A DNA stretch of 64,000 nucleotides, from positions 17,298,001-17,362,000 of the forward strand of contig JBHGNT010000002.1 of NCBI GenBank assembly GCA_043228905.1, written 5' to 3'. Within the stretch, counting starts at the first letter, position 1; every line of letters begins with the position of its first letter. The position numbers and the translations under genes are program-made. The notes beneath the pieces are model-generated. The model was given only the letters and a program-made list of their open reading frames with translations, searched no databases and was not told where the DNA came from. This document shows positions 10,556 through 22,710 of the stretch, in pieces. This stretch comes from Azolla caroliniana. Taxonomy: Eukaryota; Polypodiophyta.

Positions 10556-13060
10556 GACCGGGAAGTAAACAAGGACTTTGGTTCCATCAGCATAAGTCCG
10601 GGTAATTCGACCCACATCGTAGTGCCGCTTCTGACGTTGTTGTGCGACTTGTAGATTTCGGGAGCTGGCTTGTCGAAGGAGGGGGAGCAGTTTTTGGAGA
10701 TAGAGCCCCCAAGTGGCACTATCCATGTTGGCGGGTTTGGAATGGACGTCAATGGCCGATTCTGTTGGGAACTGAGGGTCGCGCCCATAGAGTGCTCGAA
10801 AAGGGCTGATCTGTGTTGATGCCTGTACTGATGTATTGTAGGCGTGGGTGACAAAAGGCAAGATTTGATCCCAAGTTTTGTGGTATTGATCGATGTAAGC
10901 GGCAATCTCCTGCTTGAGGGTCTTGTTGAGGCGTTCGGTGAGGCCATTTGTTTGCGGATGGTACGGGGACGTAAACACTTGTTGGACACCTAGTTGAGTT
11001 GTGACAACATTGAGACATCCCCATGGAATTGGTGGTCCTGATCAGATAAGCGTTGGACATGGCAACCATGCTGAAAAATTACCTTTTGCAAGAGTTGGGA
11101 GGCAATTGTTGGCGCAGTGACGTCAGGGATGGCAACAGTTTCAGCCCACCAGGTGAGGTATTCTGTTATAACCAGGATATACCTATTGCTCCTCGAGGTT
11201 TCGGGAAAAGGTCCCATGAAATCCCATCCGTCCAGTTCAAAAGGTGACGTGACGGTGATGGGCTGGAGCGTTCCAGTTGGCTTGCCCGCAGGTTTGATGT
11301 GTTGACACAAAGCACATTGTTTGATGTAGGTAGAGATAGAGCGTCGCATGTTGGGCCAGTAATACTTGAGGCGTAATTTTTCGAGAACCTAATGGAAACC
11401 CAAATGGCCCGACAATGGGTGGTTGTGATAAAATTGGAGCTACGTTTGTTGTAGAGAATGAGGGATGTAGAGACGAGGCTCGTGATGCGCTTGAATGAAG
11501 AACACCAAGTTATCGCAGAGCATGAACCGCCGTTGTGAGGGAAACGGTTAGAGGGAGCGCAATTGATGGGTTATCTCTTGGATGGCGGGGTCGTGTTGCT
11601 GAAGTGTAGCGAGTTGTGGCAATGGTAGCGGAAGATCGGATGTCTCAAGGAGAAATTGGACAGCTTGGAAGTCGGCGTGAGAGAGACTATCAGTGACCAA
11701 ATTGGTTGCACCTTTTCGATAGGAGAGGGTAAACTGATAATGTTGGAGTGCCAACGTCCATCGCAAAAAGTGGCTCGGGGGGTGAGGTCAATGGATAAGA
11801 GAAAACAAGGGCTGGTGGTCAGTCTCAACTGTAACCTGTCCAACATCAACGTATGGGTGAAGACGATGGAATGACCAGACGATCGCAAGTAGCTCCTTCT
11901 CGGTGGCTGAGTAGTTGCGTTCAATCGGCGTGAGAGTGCGACTAATGAAGGTGACCACCTTTTCTTGCCGGTGGCAATCGGCTTGCAAGAGGACGGCTCC
12001 TAACCCATGGTTTGATGCGTCTGTCTGCACGTGAACTGTTGGTCAAAGTTAGGATGGGTGAGCAACCCCGATTCCTGGTACATGGTTTTGAGGCGACGAA
12101 AGCTATCTTCGCAAGCAGGATCCCAAATGAATGGCACACCTTTCTTCAAGAGTTGGCAAAGGGGAAAAGTGACCAAGGTGAGGTTCGGGATGAAGCGAAG
12201 GGAAAACGCGATCATGCCCAAAAAACGTTGCAATGATTTTATTGAGGTGGGCGGGGGTAGTCGGTGATTGCTGCCACCTTTGCAAGGTCCATACGGATTT
12301 CGTCGCCAGGGATGATGAAGCCGAGAAAACGGAGGTTGGTGATTCCCCATCGACACTTCTTCTATTGGAGATGCAAGTTATGCTTAGTTATACAAGCGAG
12401 GACTTCGGCGAGAGTTTGTAGTTGGTCCTCCCAAGTGGCCCTGTGGATAAGAATTTGATCGAGATAAACGAGGAGGACACCTTTGTTAATAAGGGTGGCG
12501 AAGATGGAGTTTGCCATGCGTTGGAATATGCTGCCGGCATCCGACAGGCCGAACGGCATGCGTGTGAATTGGAATAGCCTGTGACGTGTGCGGAATGCGG
12601 TCTTGTAGGCGTCAGAAGGCTTTAGGGGGATCTGCCAATATCTCGTGGCTAAGTCTAGGGAGGTGAAATAACAGGAGCCACTGATTTGATCCAAGAGGTC
12701 ATCCACGCAAGGGAGCGGGTAGAGGTCATGGATAGTCACTTTGTTGAGGGGCTTGAAGTCGATGCAAAAGCGGAAGGTGCCATCATCCTTCTTGACTAGG
12801 TGGGGTTCCGAAACCCAATTGCTGGTGGAAGGAATGATAATACCTTTGGTGAGAATGTTGGTGAAGACAACATCGATGCGATCGTGGTCGAGGGGGGAAC
12901 GTCGGTGGGTAGCCATGCGGATCGGAGTGGCTTCCTCGATACGAATGACATGTTGTACTGAGAAAGAGATAGTAGGAGCATGTGCGGGTTGTAGGGTTAG
13001 TGACGGAAAACGAGCTAATAATTGGTGGATGGAGACCAATCGCTCCTATGGACTAAGGGC
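10556..13060 (-). pseudogene. Gypsy A pol remnant (RT, RNase H, integrase)
   Basis: In minus order: RT (about 13039-12362; HLVKKDDGTFRFCIDFKPLN and MPFGLSDAGSIFQRMAN are standard Ty3 RT blocks), RNase H (about 12030-11548; MQTDASNHGLGAVLLQ), the integrase zinc finger (CALCQHIKPAG) and the catalytic core with SPYHPQTNGLTERLNK (to about 10556). The RT box reads YLDQ instead of YLDD, so a catalytic Asp is lost. At least three frame breaks separate the blocks. The integrase C-terminus ends abruptly at the 10.45-kb repeat, with no chromodomain visible. Confidence 0.88.
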
Positions 13061-13487
13061 TGTCAAGAATAGTACTGAGACAGAGAAGAAATTAGTACTA
13101 AGAGAGGAATATTAGTACTAAGAGGAATAGAGGGTGTAGAACACTTGAGAGAAGGAGAGAGAGTGTGTGTGAGAGATCGAGGGAGAGGAAATGATGATGA
13201 CAACGATATACTATGTGAGAAGAATATACAAGGAAGGCAAGGAGGTTTAAGACTCACGTTGAACCGATTTGGTTCAAAATAATGCCTTGTGCCTTCTTTT
13301 ATCGTGTTCTCAGGAGTAGTCCTGAAGCTTCTAGAATGTTCCAGAGAAATCTGGAATATACATTAATTTTCTATAGTAAAACTTAAATAAAAATAATATT
13401 TTACGTATTACAATAGAGAGTGTAATGGTCAAGAGCTCGACCTATGTAACATAAGGTTGTGGGTTGGAGTCTTGCCATATCATGACA
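13061..13487 (-). repeat. Gypsy B 3' LTR
   Basis: 427 bp beginning TGTCAAGAAT and ending CATGACA (TGTCA...TGACA inverted ends). It aligns over its whole length with 29530-29962. Near its right end it carries a tRNA-like stretch whose B box is damaged (GGTTGGAGTC). Confidence 0.9.
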
Positions 13488-13611
13488 CTATCTCCCCTTT
13501 AAAACAACGAGTGTCACGAGTCGTTTTGGATTGAGGACCCGGTTTATCTGAATATTGACAATGGAAGTCTTTAAGAAGAGCACGAGCATTGGTCACATTC
13601 TTTATTGGTTC

Positions 13612-14875
13612 TCAAGTATGCTCACTGGGACTGTATCCTAGCCAATCGACTAAATAGTAGATCTTGTTGCGAACAATCTTGGAATTGAGGATGACGACAA
13701 CCTCGTACTCAAGTCGATCTTCAAGTTCGATCGGGGGTGGAGGTTGTGGAATACGTCCTGGGATGGTGCTATCTTGATAGGGTTCGAGAAGAGAACTATG
13801 AAACACTGGATGTATGCGAAGTTGTGGGGGTAGATCGAGATGAAAAGCGACATCATTAATCTTTCCGATAATACGGAAAGGACCTAATCGCCAATAATCC
13901 AACTTCTCGCATGGGCGAGTAGTCTTGATGTGTCGTCATAGTAGTCATACCACCCGATCTCCAATATTAAAATTGTATGTAAGCCGATGAAAATCCGCGT
14001 AAACCTTGTGTGTTTGTTGAGCTTGTTGTAGATGAGTAGATAAATCTACTTGTATCTTGCATAACCGCTCCAAACGATCCTCTGTGCAAGGATTTGTGGG
14101 TAACTCTGGGGTTTCAAATACACACCATCGGGGGTGACAACCCGTATAACCATAAAATGGCGTAACTTTAGTCGATGAGTGGACAAAGTTATTATAAGAA
14201 AATTCGGTGAAGTGGAGAATATAAACCCAGTCATTCTGATGATAGCTTAGAAAGCACCGAAGATACTGCTCCAATGTTTGATTTGTTCGTTCTGCTTGGC
14301 CGTCGGTTTGGGGGTGGTAGTTGGAGGAGAGGTTACAAGTGACCTTGAGCATTTTAAAAAGGTGCTTCCAGAATTTCGAGATGAATTGGGGTCCATGGTC
14401 GCTGATGATATTATCAGGAAGGCCATGATGCCGACATACTTCACGCATGACAATTTCGGCGATTTCTTCATTGGAGATTTCCTTAGTTCATGGCAAGAAA
14501 TGAGCCATCTTCATATATTGATCTACTATTGTTAAAATCACATTGAATCCCTTAGAGACTGGAAGATCTATGATGAAATCTAGAGCAATGGATTGCCGCG
14601 GCTAGCTTGGAATTGGTAATGGTTCTAATAAACCATATGGATGATGCCTTGGCATTTTTGCTCTACAACATGTATCACAAGTCCGAACAAAATCTTCGAG
14701 AAATTGTCGCATACAAGGCCACTAGAATGATTGTTGTACTAAATCTAATGTCTTAGTACTACCAAAATGCCTAGCTGTATATGTGTCATGACAGTTTTGG
14801 ACTACTCGAAAGCGGCAAGAACCATTAGGAACATACAAGAGTTTCTCAAAGAATAGTAACGTTTAGGGTTTATTG
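13612..14875 (-). pseudogene. Gypsy B integrase and chromodomain remnant
   Basis: The integrase core (about 14448-13945) contains SDHGPQFISKFWKHL and YHPQTDGQAERTNQTLEQYL, the second Asp and the Glu of the catalytic triad. The C-terminal part (13902-13612) has GPFRIIGKINDVAFHLDLP (GPY/F-like module), then a chromodomain ending YYLVDWLGYSPSEHT. The region 14450-14875 is the decayed zinc-finger part. Frames change between modules. Chromodomains direct chromovirus integration to heterochromatin, in keeping with this repeat-rich site. Confidence 0.88.
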
Positions 14876-15091
14876 TCATGGTGGATAAGCCATAGGATGT
14901 AGCTTTTTGGCGGTGTCAAACTTGCGTGAGTGGAAAGCCGTACGATGTAGCTTTTCATCATTACCTTGTTGTGACAGAATGCTACCCAATGCGAAATCCG
15001 ACGCGTCCGCTTCCATGATGAATGGTTTTTCCAGATCAACGTGAGTTAGTCTTCCATTCATCTCCTGGTCGGATCCGTATGAGGTTATATG
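14876..15091 (-). pseudogene. Gypsy B RNase H fragment with residual RT end
   Basis: Reading minus from 15091, a short RT piece (NLIRIRPGDEW) is followed almost at once by VDLEKPFIMEADASDFALGS, the start of RNase H. The intervening RT palm with the YxDD box is absent, so an internal deletion joined the two. The fragment stops at copia C. The matching upstream RT half lies at 20327-20880. Confidence 0.8.
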
Positions 15092-15796
15092 TGTTGAGAA
15101 TCGACGCTCCGATTCACCTTCACCTCTCGGCCACAACCAAGGAAACACACGAATCGTTGTTGCAGAAAATGGGAAATACAGAGAAAGACACGATAACACA
15201 GGGATTAACGTGGAAAACCCTATACGGGAAAAACCACGGGAGTGCAAGACTCCAAACCAAAACTATGCATAGAGAAATATACAATGGCGAGCTGCAAGGC
15301 GACGACCCTGAGCTCGCTATCCTCGCCACAGGCGGCGGTATTACACAGAGGCGTCGACCTCTTCCTCTCTCACGCTCTATCTCTCTCACGGCTGCTCTCT
15401 CTTCACTCCTCTTGAGTGGAAAAACAGAAAAATGAGTAGCAACATAAAACTGTTTGCCCTAAGTCATATTTATACACATATGACTTTCGGACTATTTACA
15501 CATATAGCCTCAAGGGCCCTTGGCAAACATATTTATAAATATGTCCCCGCATCCGGATCTCTCTCCGGGTACATTCATCATCCGGCTCCGTAGCCGGGGT
15601 CATCGTCATCCGGCTCCGTAGCCGGGGTCATCGTCATCCGGCTCCGTAGCCGGGGTCATCGTCATCCGGCTCCGTAGCCGGGGTCTTCGTCATCCGGCTC
15701 CGTAGCCGGGTCTTCGTCATCCGGCTCCGTAACCGCAACCAGGCTTGCCGTCATTCATCTCCGGACATCCCATCCGGAGGGACCGAAATCCCAACA
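15092..15796 (-). repeat. Copia C 3' LTR with 28-bp minisatellite
   Basis: 705 bp. From about 15580 to 15733 it contains five full units of a 27-28-bp repeat with core CCGGCTCCGTAGCCGGGG plus a partial unit. The partner LTR has six. Confidence 0.95.
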
Positions 15797-15806
15797 AACT
15801 CCCCCT

Positions 15807-18800
15807 TCACTTCGGCATGGGATGTCTCTCCAATCCGATCCTCTTCCGGCATGCTTCCAGCTTGTCGGGTGTGAGCACCTTGGTCAGCATATCCGACCCG
15901 TTCTCGTCCGTGTGGATCTTCGTCAGCACGAACTCCTTGTCTTCTATCCTTTCCCGGATCCAGTGGTATCTACGCTGGATGTGTTTCGTCCGGGAATGAT
16001 AGGCCGCGTTCTTTGCAAGGTGGATGGCACTCTGACTATCGCAGTAGAGTCGGTACTCCTCCTGCCGGATCTCGAGCTCTCTAATGAAGTCCTTCATCCA
16101 TATTATTTCCTTGCCGGCTTCAACAGCCGCCATGTACTCCGCCTCCGTGGTTGACAACGCAACCGTCTTCTGTAGCCTCGACTGCCACGAAACAGCTCCC
16201 CCTGCATACGTCATCACATACCCTGATGTGGACCGGCTGGTATCTGCATCAGCCGACATATCCGAATCGGTAAAGCCGTCAAGTTCGGGCTTACCGGAGC
16301 CGAATCGGAGGCACACGTTTGCCGTGCCCTTCAGGTATCGGAGTATCCACTTGACCGCGTTCCAGTGCTCTTTGCCAGGATTGCTCATGTACCGGCTCAC
16401 CACAGAGCCTTCTTTAGCATTCGTATCTTGACCTGGTCCCATCCGACGATCAACATGTCGTCCACGTATAGGAGGAGTATTAGAGAGTCTCCTCCGTCGA
16501 ACTTCTTCACAAACACGCAGTGGTCGGACTGCGTTTTGTGGTACCCTTCATCGGTCATGAAGGAGTCAAACTTTCGGTACCACTGCCGGGGAGCCTGCTT
16601 CAAACCATAAAGGCTCTTCTTCAACCGGCATACCAAGTGCTCCTTCTCTTTCTTCTTGAATCCTTCCGGTTGCTGCATGTATATCTCTTCTTCGAGGTCA
16701 CCGTGAAGGAATGCCGTCTTCACGTCCATCTGTTCTACCTCGAGGTCCATGCTTGCCGCTATGCTCAGCACCGTCCGGATGGAGGTCATCTTCACTACCG
16801 GGGCAAATATCTCGTCGAAGTCGACGCCCTTCTTCTGATGGAACCCCTTCACCACGATCCTGGCTTTGTATCTCGGGGGGTTTCCGGCATCTCCCGGTTT
16901 CAGCTTGAACACCCACTTGTTACGGAGTGCCCGTTTTCCTTTCGGCAACTCCACAAGTTCATATGTGTGGTTCTCATGCAGGGAATCCATCTCCTCCTGC
17001 ATGGCACTTAGCCACCTGCGGCTATGGGTGTCATGCTTCGCTTCTTCAAAGCTCTCCGGCTCCCCCTCGTCGGTTAGCAGCACGTGCTCTGGTTCCGGAA
17101 ATCTCCGGGGGGCCCTTCTCTCTCTTAGAGGATATCTCCGTTCCGGAGCTTCGGTAACCGGTTCTTCCGATTCTTCTTCATCCGAATCCATTTCGGGATC
17201 GGGGCCGGTTCCGGTATCATTTTCATCTTCTTCGGCCGGTTCTGTTTCTTCACCGTCTTCGGCCGGATCTTCGAGTGTTAACCGGTCCCTTGCCGGTCGG
17301 GACTGCTCCTCGTAGAGTTGATCCTCACCGGTCGACTTGGAGCTCTTCATCTTCTTCTCCGACTCCCAGTCGGCGAGTGTCTTGTCCTCCATGAAGATGA
17401 TGTCTCGACTCCTGAATATCTTCTTGTCGACCGGGTCCCATACTCGGTAGCCGAACTCGTCGTCGCCGTAACCGAGGAATATGCATGGCCGGGTCTTTGG
17501 ATCTAGCTTTCCTCTCCGGTCCTTTGCCACATGCACGTATGCGAGACACCCGAACACCTTCAGATGCCGGTAGGACACTTCCCTACCGGTCCACACTCTC
17601 TGCGGCGTGTCTCCGTCCAAAGGTACTGAGGGTGATCTGTTAATCACGTATGTCGCCGTCGACATTGCCTCAGCCCAAAACCCCTTGGGTAATTTCGCAT
17701 GCGCCAGCATACTCCAGACCCTCTCCATTATGGTTCGGTTCATCCTCTCGGCCAACCCGTTCAGTTCCGGCGTCTTCGGACTGTAAACTCGAGCCGGATT
17801 CCCTTCGAACGGCAATACTCCTCAAATTGCCCTCGGTATTCTCCTCCGTTATCCGCTCGTATCGCTTTCAGCTTCTTGCCGGATTCCCTTTCCACTCTCG
17901 CGTGGAGTTCTTTGAAGACGGACAACACTTGGTCCTTTGTCTTCAACGGTGCCGTCCACAGCTTCCGGCTGTGGTCATCTATGAATGTTACGAAGTACTG
18001 GGCTCCGCCATGTGACTTCGTTTCTATCTGACACACATCAGTGTGCACCAACTCCAATGGTGCGCTACGTCTCGTCGGTGGCCTTGAGTGGAAAGAGGTT
18101 CGGTTCTGCTTACCGGCCAGGCAATCAGTGCACTTCTCCAGGTGCACATGCTTCATTGGAATGAGGTTGTCATCTGCAAGCCTCTTCATCCCCTTCTCAC
18201 TCATGTGGCACAGTCTCTTGTGCCACAGCTCACCGGCAGTGTCGGCTGCCACGTTCAGCTCTTCCGGACATAACCGGGCATTCATCAGGTACAACGTGTT
18301 AACTTTCCGGGCCCGAGCCACTATCAGACTCCCCTTGCTGAACTTCATTACGCCGTTCCGGATGCTACCTGTGTAGCCTTCATCATCTAGCCTCCCGGCC
18401 GAAATCAGGTTCAATCGAACCTCCGGAACGTGTCGGACATCCTTCAGCAGCATTTTGCATCCGGTCGAGGTTGTTAACCACACGTCTCCTATGCCGGCAA
18501 TCCGGCACGTACCTTCATTTCCCATCCGAACACAGCCATGCTCACCGACTGTGTAGGATGAGAAGTATCTTCTCTCCGGGGTCAGGTGGAACGATGCTCC
18601 GGAATCGACCACCCAGGTCGTCTCATCGCCGGCAATGTTTAGTTCACCTTCTTCGGTGATGAGTATGATCTCCTCTTCACTTGCCGCGAGTGCCGTCGTT
18701 CCTTTCCGGTCCTGCCCTCGCCGATCCGGACCTCTCCGGTCTGTGGCTCCCCGGTATGCACCGTTTCTCTCCGGTGACTTCTTCGAATTGGTGTCGTCGG

Positions 18801-19563
18801 CTCCGTTGTCCTTTCGGTAATGCCGACAATTCTTCCGGAAGTGCCCCGGCTTCCCACAGTGGAAGCATGTGGGTCTTCCTCTTGACTGCGACCGGGTCCC
18901 CGACTTCTCCCGTCTTTGCGGACTCCGGTTCCATTGTCTTCCCCGTTCCGATTCGGTAAGCAGCGCCTTCGAGTCGGAGGCCGGTTCTTTATCTCTCCGA
19001 CGCGCTTCTTCGTTCAAAATACTTGTCTTTACCGTTTGTAGGGACAAGTTATCTTCGGTGCAGGAGGTGCTGAGAGTCACCACCAGGTTCTCCCAGCTTT
19101 CCGGTAATGTACACATCAGGATGATGGCTTGCATTGCATCCTCCAACGGGAACTTGATCGCCGCAAGCTGGTTCACGAATCCCATGAACGTGCTTACGTG
19201 TTCCACCATACTCTCGCCGTCCCGGTACTTGAGGTTCACTATCTTCCTCATCAGGGAGGTCCGGTTCAACGCATTCTTCCTCTCGTAGAGGCCCGACAGC
19301 TTCCGCCACATCTCATATGCGTTGGTGTCGTTCGCCACATGTTGTAGAACGCTCACGTCGACGTATTGCCGAATGGTTGCAACGGCTTTCCGGTTCAGAA
19401 GCCTCCATTCCGACTCAAGTACCCCCTTCGGTATTTCCGACCTGTCAATCGGTTCGTACAGGTCCCGAACAATCAGAAGATCCTCCATCTTGATCTTCCA
19501 GTCGGCGTAATTCTGCGCATTCAGCACCATCATCCCCGGCTGCCCGCTGCCGCCGCCTTCCAT
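15807..19563 (-). pseudogene. Copia C gag-pol polyprotein, frameshifted and deleted
   Basis: Translation starts at ATG 19563 (MEGGGSGQPG), just inside the primer site. The order is gag, zinc knuckle CFHCGKPGHFRKNC, protease VVDSGASFHL, GAG-pre-integrase LWHKRLCHMSEKGM, integrase core (ADNGGEYRGQF), RT with YVDDMLIVG, and RNase H ending HPMPK at 15807. Compared with copia E, the frame shifts at about 17770-17815 inside integrase. About 320 bp are also missing near 16400, removing the RT connection up to GYAVGAVSRYMS. RNase H is complete here, unlike in E. Confidence 0.93.
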
Positions 19564-19593
19564 TTTCTGCAGCAACTCGCTCTGATACCACTT

Positions 19594-20326
19594 TGTTGAG
19601 AATCGACGCTCCGATTCACCTTCACCTCTCGGCCACAACCAAGGAAACACACGAATCGTTGTTGCAGAAAATGGGAAATACAGAGAAAGACACGATAACA
19701 CAGGGATTAACGTGGAAAACCCTATACGGGAAAAACCACGGGAGTGCAAGACTCCAAACCAAAACTATGCACAGAGAAATATACAATGGCGAGCTGCAAG
19801 GCGACGACCCTGAGCTCGCTATCCTCGCCACAGGCGGCGGTATTACATAGAGGCGTCGACCTCTTCCTCTCTCACGCTCTATCTCTCTCACGGCTGCTCT
19901 CTCTTCACTCCTCTTGAGTGGAAAAACAGAAAAATGAGTAGCAACATAAAACTGTTTGCCCTAAGTCATATTTATACACATATGACTTTCGGACTATTTA
20001 CACATATAGCCTCAAGGGCCCTTGGCAAACATATTTATAAATATGTCCCCGCATCCGGATCTCTCTTCGGGTACATTCATCATCCGGCTCCGTAGCCGGG
20101 GTCTTCGTCATCCGGCTCCGTAGCCGGGGTCATCGTCATCCGGCTCCGTAGCCGGGTCTTCGTCATCCGGCTCCGTAGCCGGGGGTCTTCGTCATCCGGC
20201 TCCGTAGCCGGGGTCATCGTCATCCGGCTCCGTAGCCGGGTCATCGTCATCCGGCTCCGTAACCGCAACCAGGCTTGCCGTCATTCATCTCCGGACATCC
20301 CATCCGGAGGGACCGAAATCCCAACA
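19594..20326 (-). repeat. Copia C 5' LTR with 28-bp minisatellite
   Basis: 733 bp, the partner of 15092-15796. The units at about 20081-20265 number six plus a partial one. The 28-bp length difference between the two LTRs equals exactly one unit. Confidence 0.95.
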
Positions 20327-22180
20327 ATATGGTCCCCGTAAGTCGATCATCGTGAAGAACCTTGCACCATTGATCCGTTCTAAAAGACTTGAGATAAGGG
20401 GAAGTGCATACCTATTTATGATGGTGACTTATTCAAGCCACAATAATCTACAATGAGACGAAGTGATCCATCCTTTTTCTTGACGAAGAAAATGGATGCA
20501 CCGGATGGAGATTTCGAATGCTGAATGAAACCATTTTCCAAATTCTCCTCTATATAGGCTCGAAGGACTTCTAGCTCGGTTGGTGAAAAATTGTAGATCG
20601 GTCCCCATGGTGGCTCTTTTCCCAGTTGTAAATCGATGGGGCAATCATACGGTCGATGGTGAGGAAGCGTATTGGCTTGTACTTTATCAAACACATCGGC
20701 ATAATGATGATACTTCTTTGGAAGTTGAATGGTGGACTCTATTGCGAAGAGAAACATTTCTTCCTTGCGTCCTTCTTCCCGCAATTGATGTAGCGAAATG
20801 GTTGCAATCTTATGAGTAGATCCTCGGGCTTGTCGATACCGGATTTCTCTTGTTCTCCAATCTATGTCTGGGTTATGCAATTCGAACCATGGTAATCCTA
20901 AAACAATGGGATGTTCTGGGATACTAATTATATTAAATGATACTACACACGCTAGATTATCTAGGACAATATTAACGGGCTCTGACTCTTCTACGATATT
21001 TACGGAAGCAATGGAACGACCATCAATGACTAATATAGAGGCTGGACATGGGAGTTTTCTGAGAGATATCTAATGAGCTTGGGCAAAATTCCTATCCATG
21101 AAGCAAGAATTGGCTCTAGAAACTAGAACTGCTAAGACATGTACTTGAGGGGTACTTTTAGTACTAACTATTACTTGGGCTACGAACACATTGCTAACTT
21201 GCTTAGAGGGAATGGAACCACTAATGGGCTGCACAGATCTAGGGTTGTCCAACCAAATGGCTTCTATTTTGGCTGGACTTAGTCGTTTAACTCTTCTTCT
21301 AACTGACTAAGGACATCAAATTTGTTCGCTAGATTTGGGCTATTAGTACTATTAGGACTATAAGATATTCCTATTGAAATAGACTCGGGTTTAGTACAAT
21401 TAGAACTAGCAACTATTTGGTTTACCTGTCTTCTTGGCATATGGGGAAAATTTACTGCAATATGCCCTGGTCCACTGTAATAAAGACATAGTTGATTTGC
21501 TCGACATCGCTACTTTTCTTCTTCCGATAATGGTCCACAACGACATGTAGTGTCAATCTCCATCGGAGTCGGAGTATTCACTGGAGATGCATTATATGAA
21601 TCCCTCGGAAAAGGTTTCGCTACCACTGCGGTGTAGGTGGGCTCTCATCTTGCCCTCCGCATCTGGAATTGCCATTCTGAACGTCGTTCGAAAAGGCGGT
21701 TGTCACATTTCACCGCACGACTGATTGCTTTTGTTAATGACTTTGGTTCATCAATGCTTGACATCCCAAGGGATATCGGCGGCCAGTAGGTAGAAATCTA
21801 CAGCGTATGCGGAGGCTGGACGATGAACTTGGCGTAATTGTCAGATTTTGTTGATTGTTGTCCTTATGTTGTCAGTATCTCCAAAACAGGCTTTAAACTC
21901 ACTTATAAATTCTTCAAAATTGTTTTAGTCATTGGAGATTCCTTTTCTAACAACGGAGCGAACCATGCCAATGTTGAGCCACTAAGTAGAGTGCCTACTA
22001 GTCCTACTCGTGATGCATCGGTGGGATATCGAGAAGGATGCATTTGAATCACTAAACGTACCTGATTTAGAAAACCTCTAAACTGTGATCGGGTCCCATC
22101 AAATTTTGTAGGAAGACCGATCTTAGGTTCTTTGTGAATCCCTTGAGTGCTTGATCCTTGTTGTTGTAGTGATACAATAG
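20327..22180 (-). pseudogene. Gypsy B gag C-terminus, protease and N-terminal RT
   Basis: In minus order: a gag block (22180 to about 21900; GLPTKFDGTRSQFRGFLNQV), a decayed zinc knuckle (about 21510-21470), protease (about 21250-20870; the active site is now VLVSRANS where DSGAN is expected, and HPIVLGLPWFELHNPDIDW follows), then RT (20880-20416; HRPYDCPIDLQLGKEPPWGP and GASIFFVKKKDGSLRLIVDY). The last RT residues run to the copia C insertion at 20327. Loss of the protease Asp and several stops make it inactive. Confidence 0.85.
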
Positions 22181-22638
22181 TGTTGAGAGACAAGCTCAAC
22201 ATCGGCCGGATCGACTGAAGAAGCCGAGGACCGGATCGGTTGGGACCGATCAATTAGGCCGAATGCGTAAACCGGTACGCAGATCGGTGCGTAGTTAGGG
22301 CCGGATCGGTGCGTAAACCGGGAGGCCGTTAGGAAAGATATTCCGTGAGGAATATATTTGGGAGTTAGTGTAGGAGCTCTTAATGAGCATTGAAGTACTG
22401 TCAGTACTTCGGTCAGTCCTTCTAGGACTTGTATAAAAGTGTTCATTGAACACACATATGTATAAAGAGTGGTGAATAGAGATTGGGTACCTTTTTTGAA
22501 TATAGTTCTTGTTTTTTTTCCTCTCTCACTCTCTCTGTCTCTCTCGCGTATACTGCGTGAGCTCAAGCTCTCCATTAAACCTGAGTTTTCTTCCTTCTAT
22601 TCGGTCTTCATACTTGCTTCCGCACATTACTTTTTACA
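22181..22638 (+). repeat. Copia I 5' LTR
   Basis: 458 bp from TGTTGAGAGACAAGC to CTTTTTACA. It matches the copia F 3' LTR (39937-40393) in reverse orientation and ends at the initiator-Met primer site. Confidence 0.92.
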
Positions 22639-22710
22639 TGGTATCAGAGCGCGAGGGTTGAGAACCTCTCTGCAGCCGACACAGCTTGACGAAGAAGAAC
22701 AAGAAGAACG

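Larger units (their letters stand above)
15092..20326 (-). mobile_element. Copia C: Ty1-type element inserted in gypsy B RT
   Basis: The LTRs (15092-15796 and 19594-20326) begin TGTTGAGAATCG and end CCCAACA. The duplication atatg lies at 15087-15091 and 20327-20331. The primer-binding site complementary to initiator tRNA-Met is GCTCTGATACCA at 19579-19590. The polypurine tract (minus GTGAAGGGGGAGTT) is at 15797-15810. The insertion splits the gypsy B RT between the blocks DLRGAY and NLIRIRPGDEW. The LTRs differ by one minisatellite unit and only a few bases, so the insertion is young. Confidence 0.95.

Noticed and set aside
15580-15733. CRISPR-like regular short repeats
   Set aside because: The units are contiguous (27-28 bp, no unique spacers), lie inside a copia LTR and recur in the partner LTR. 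This is a minisatellite in a plant genome.
16866-17315. Plus-strand Ser-rich ORFs across copia C and E (also 52071-52520, 53887-54165)
   Set aside because: They lie antisense to real pol codons and appear at the same place in both copies because the pol sequence is the same. They are shadows, not genes.
19564-19749. N-terminal extension of copia C gag starting inside the LTR
   Set aside because: The frame happens to be open through the LTR and primer site. The real start is the ATG at 19563, equivalent to 54769 in copia E.
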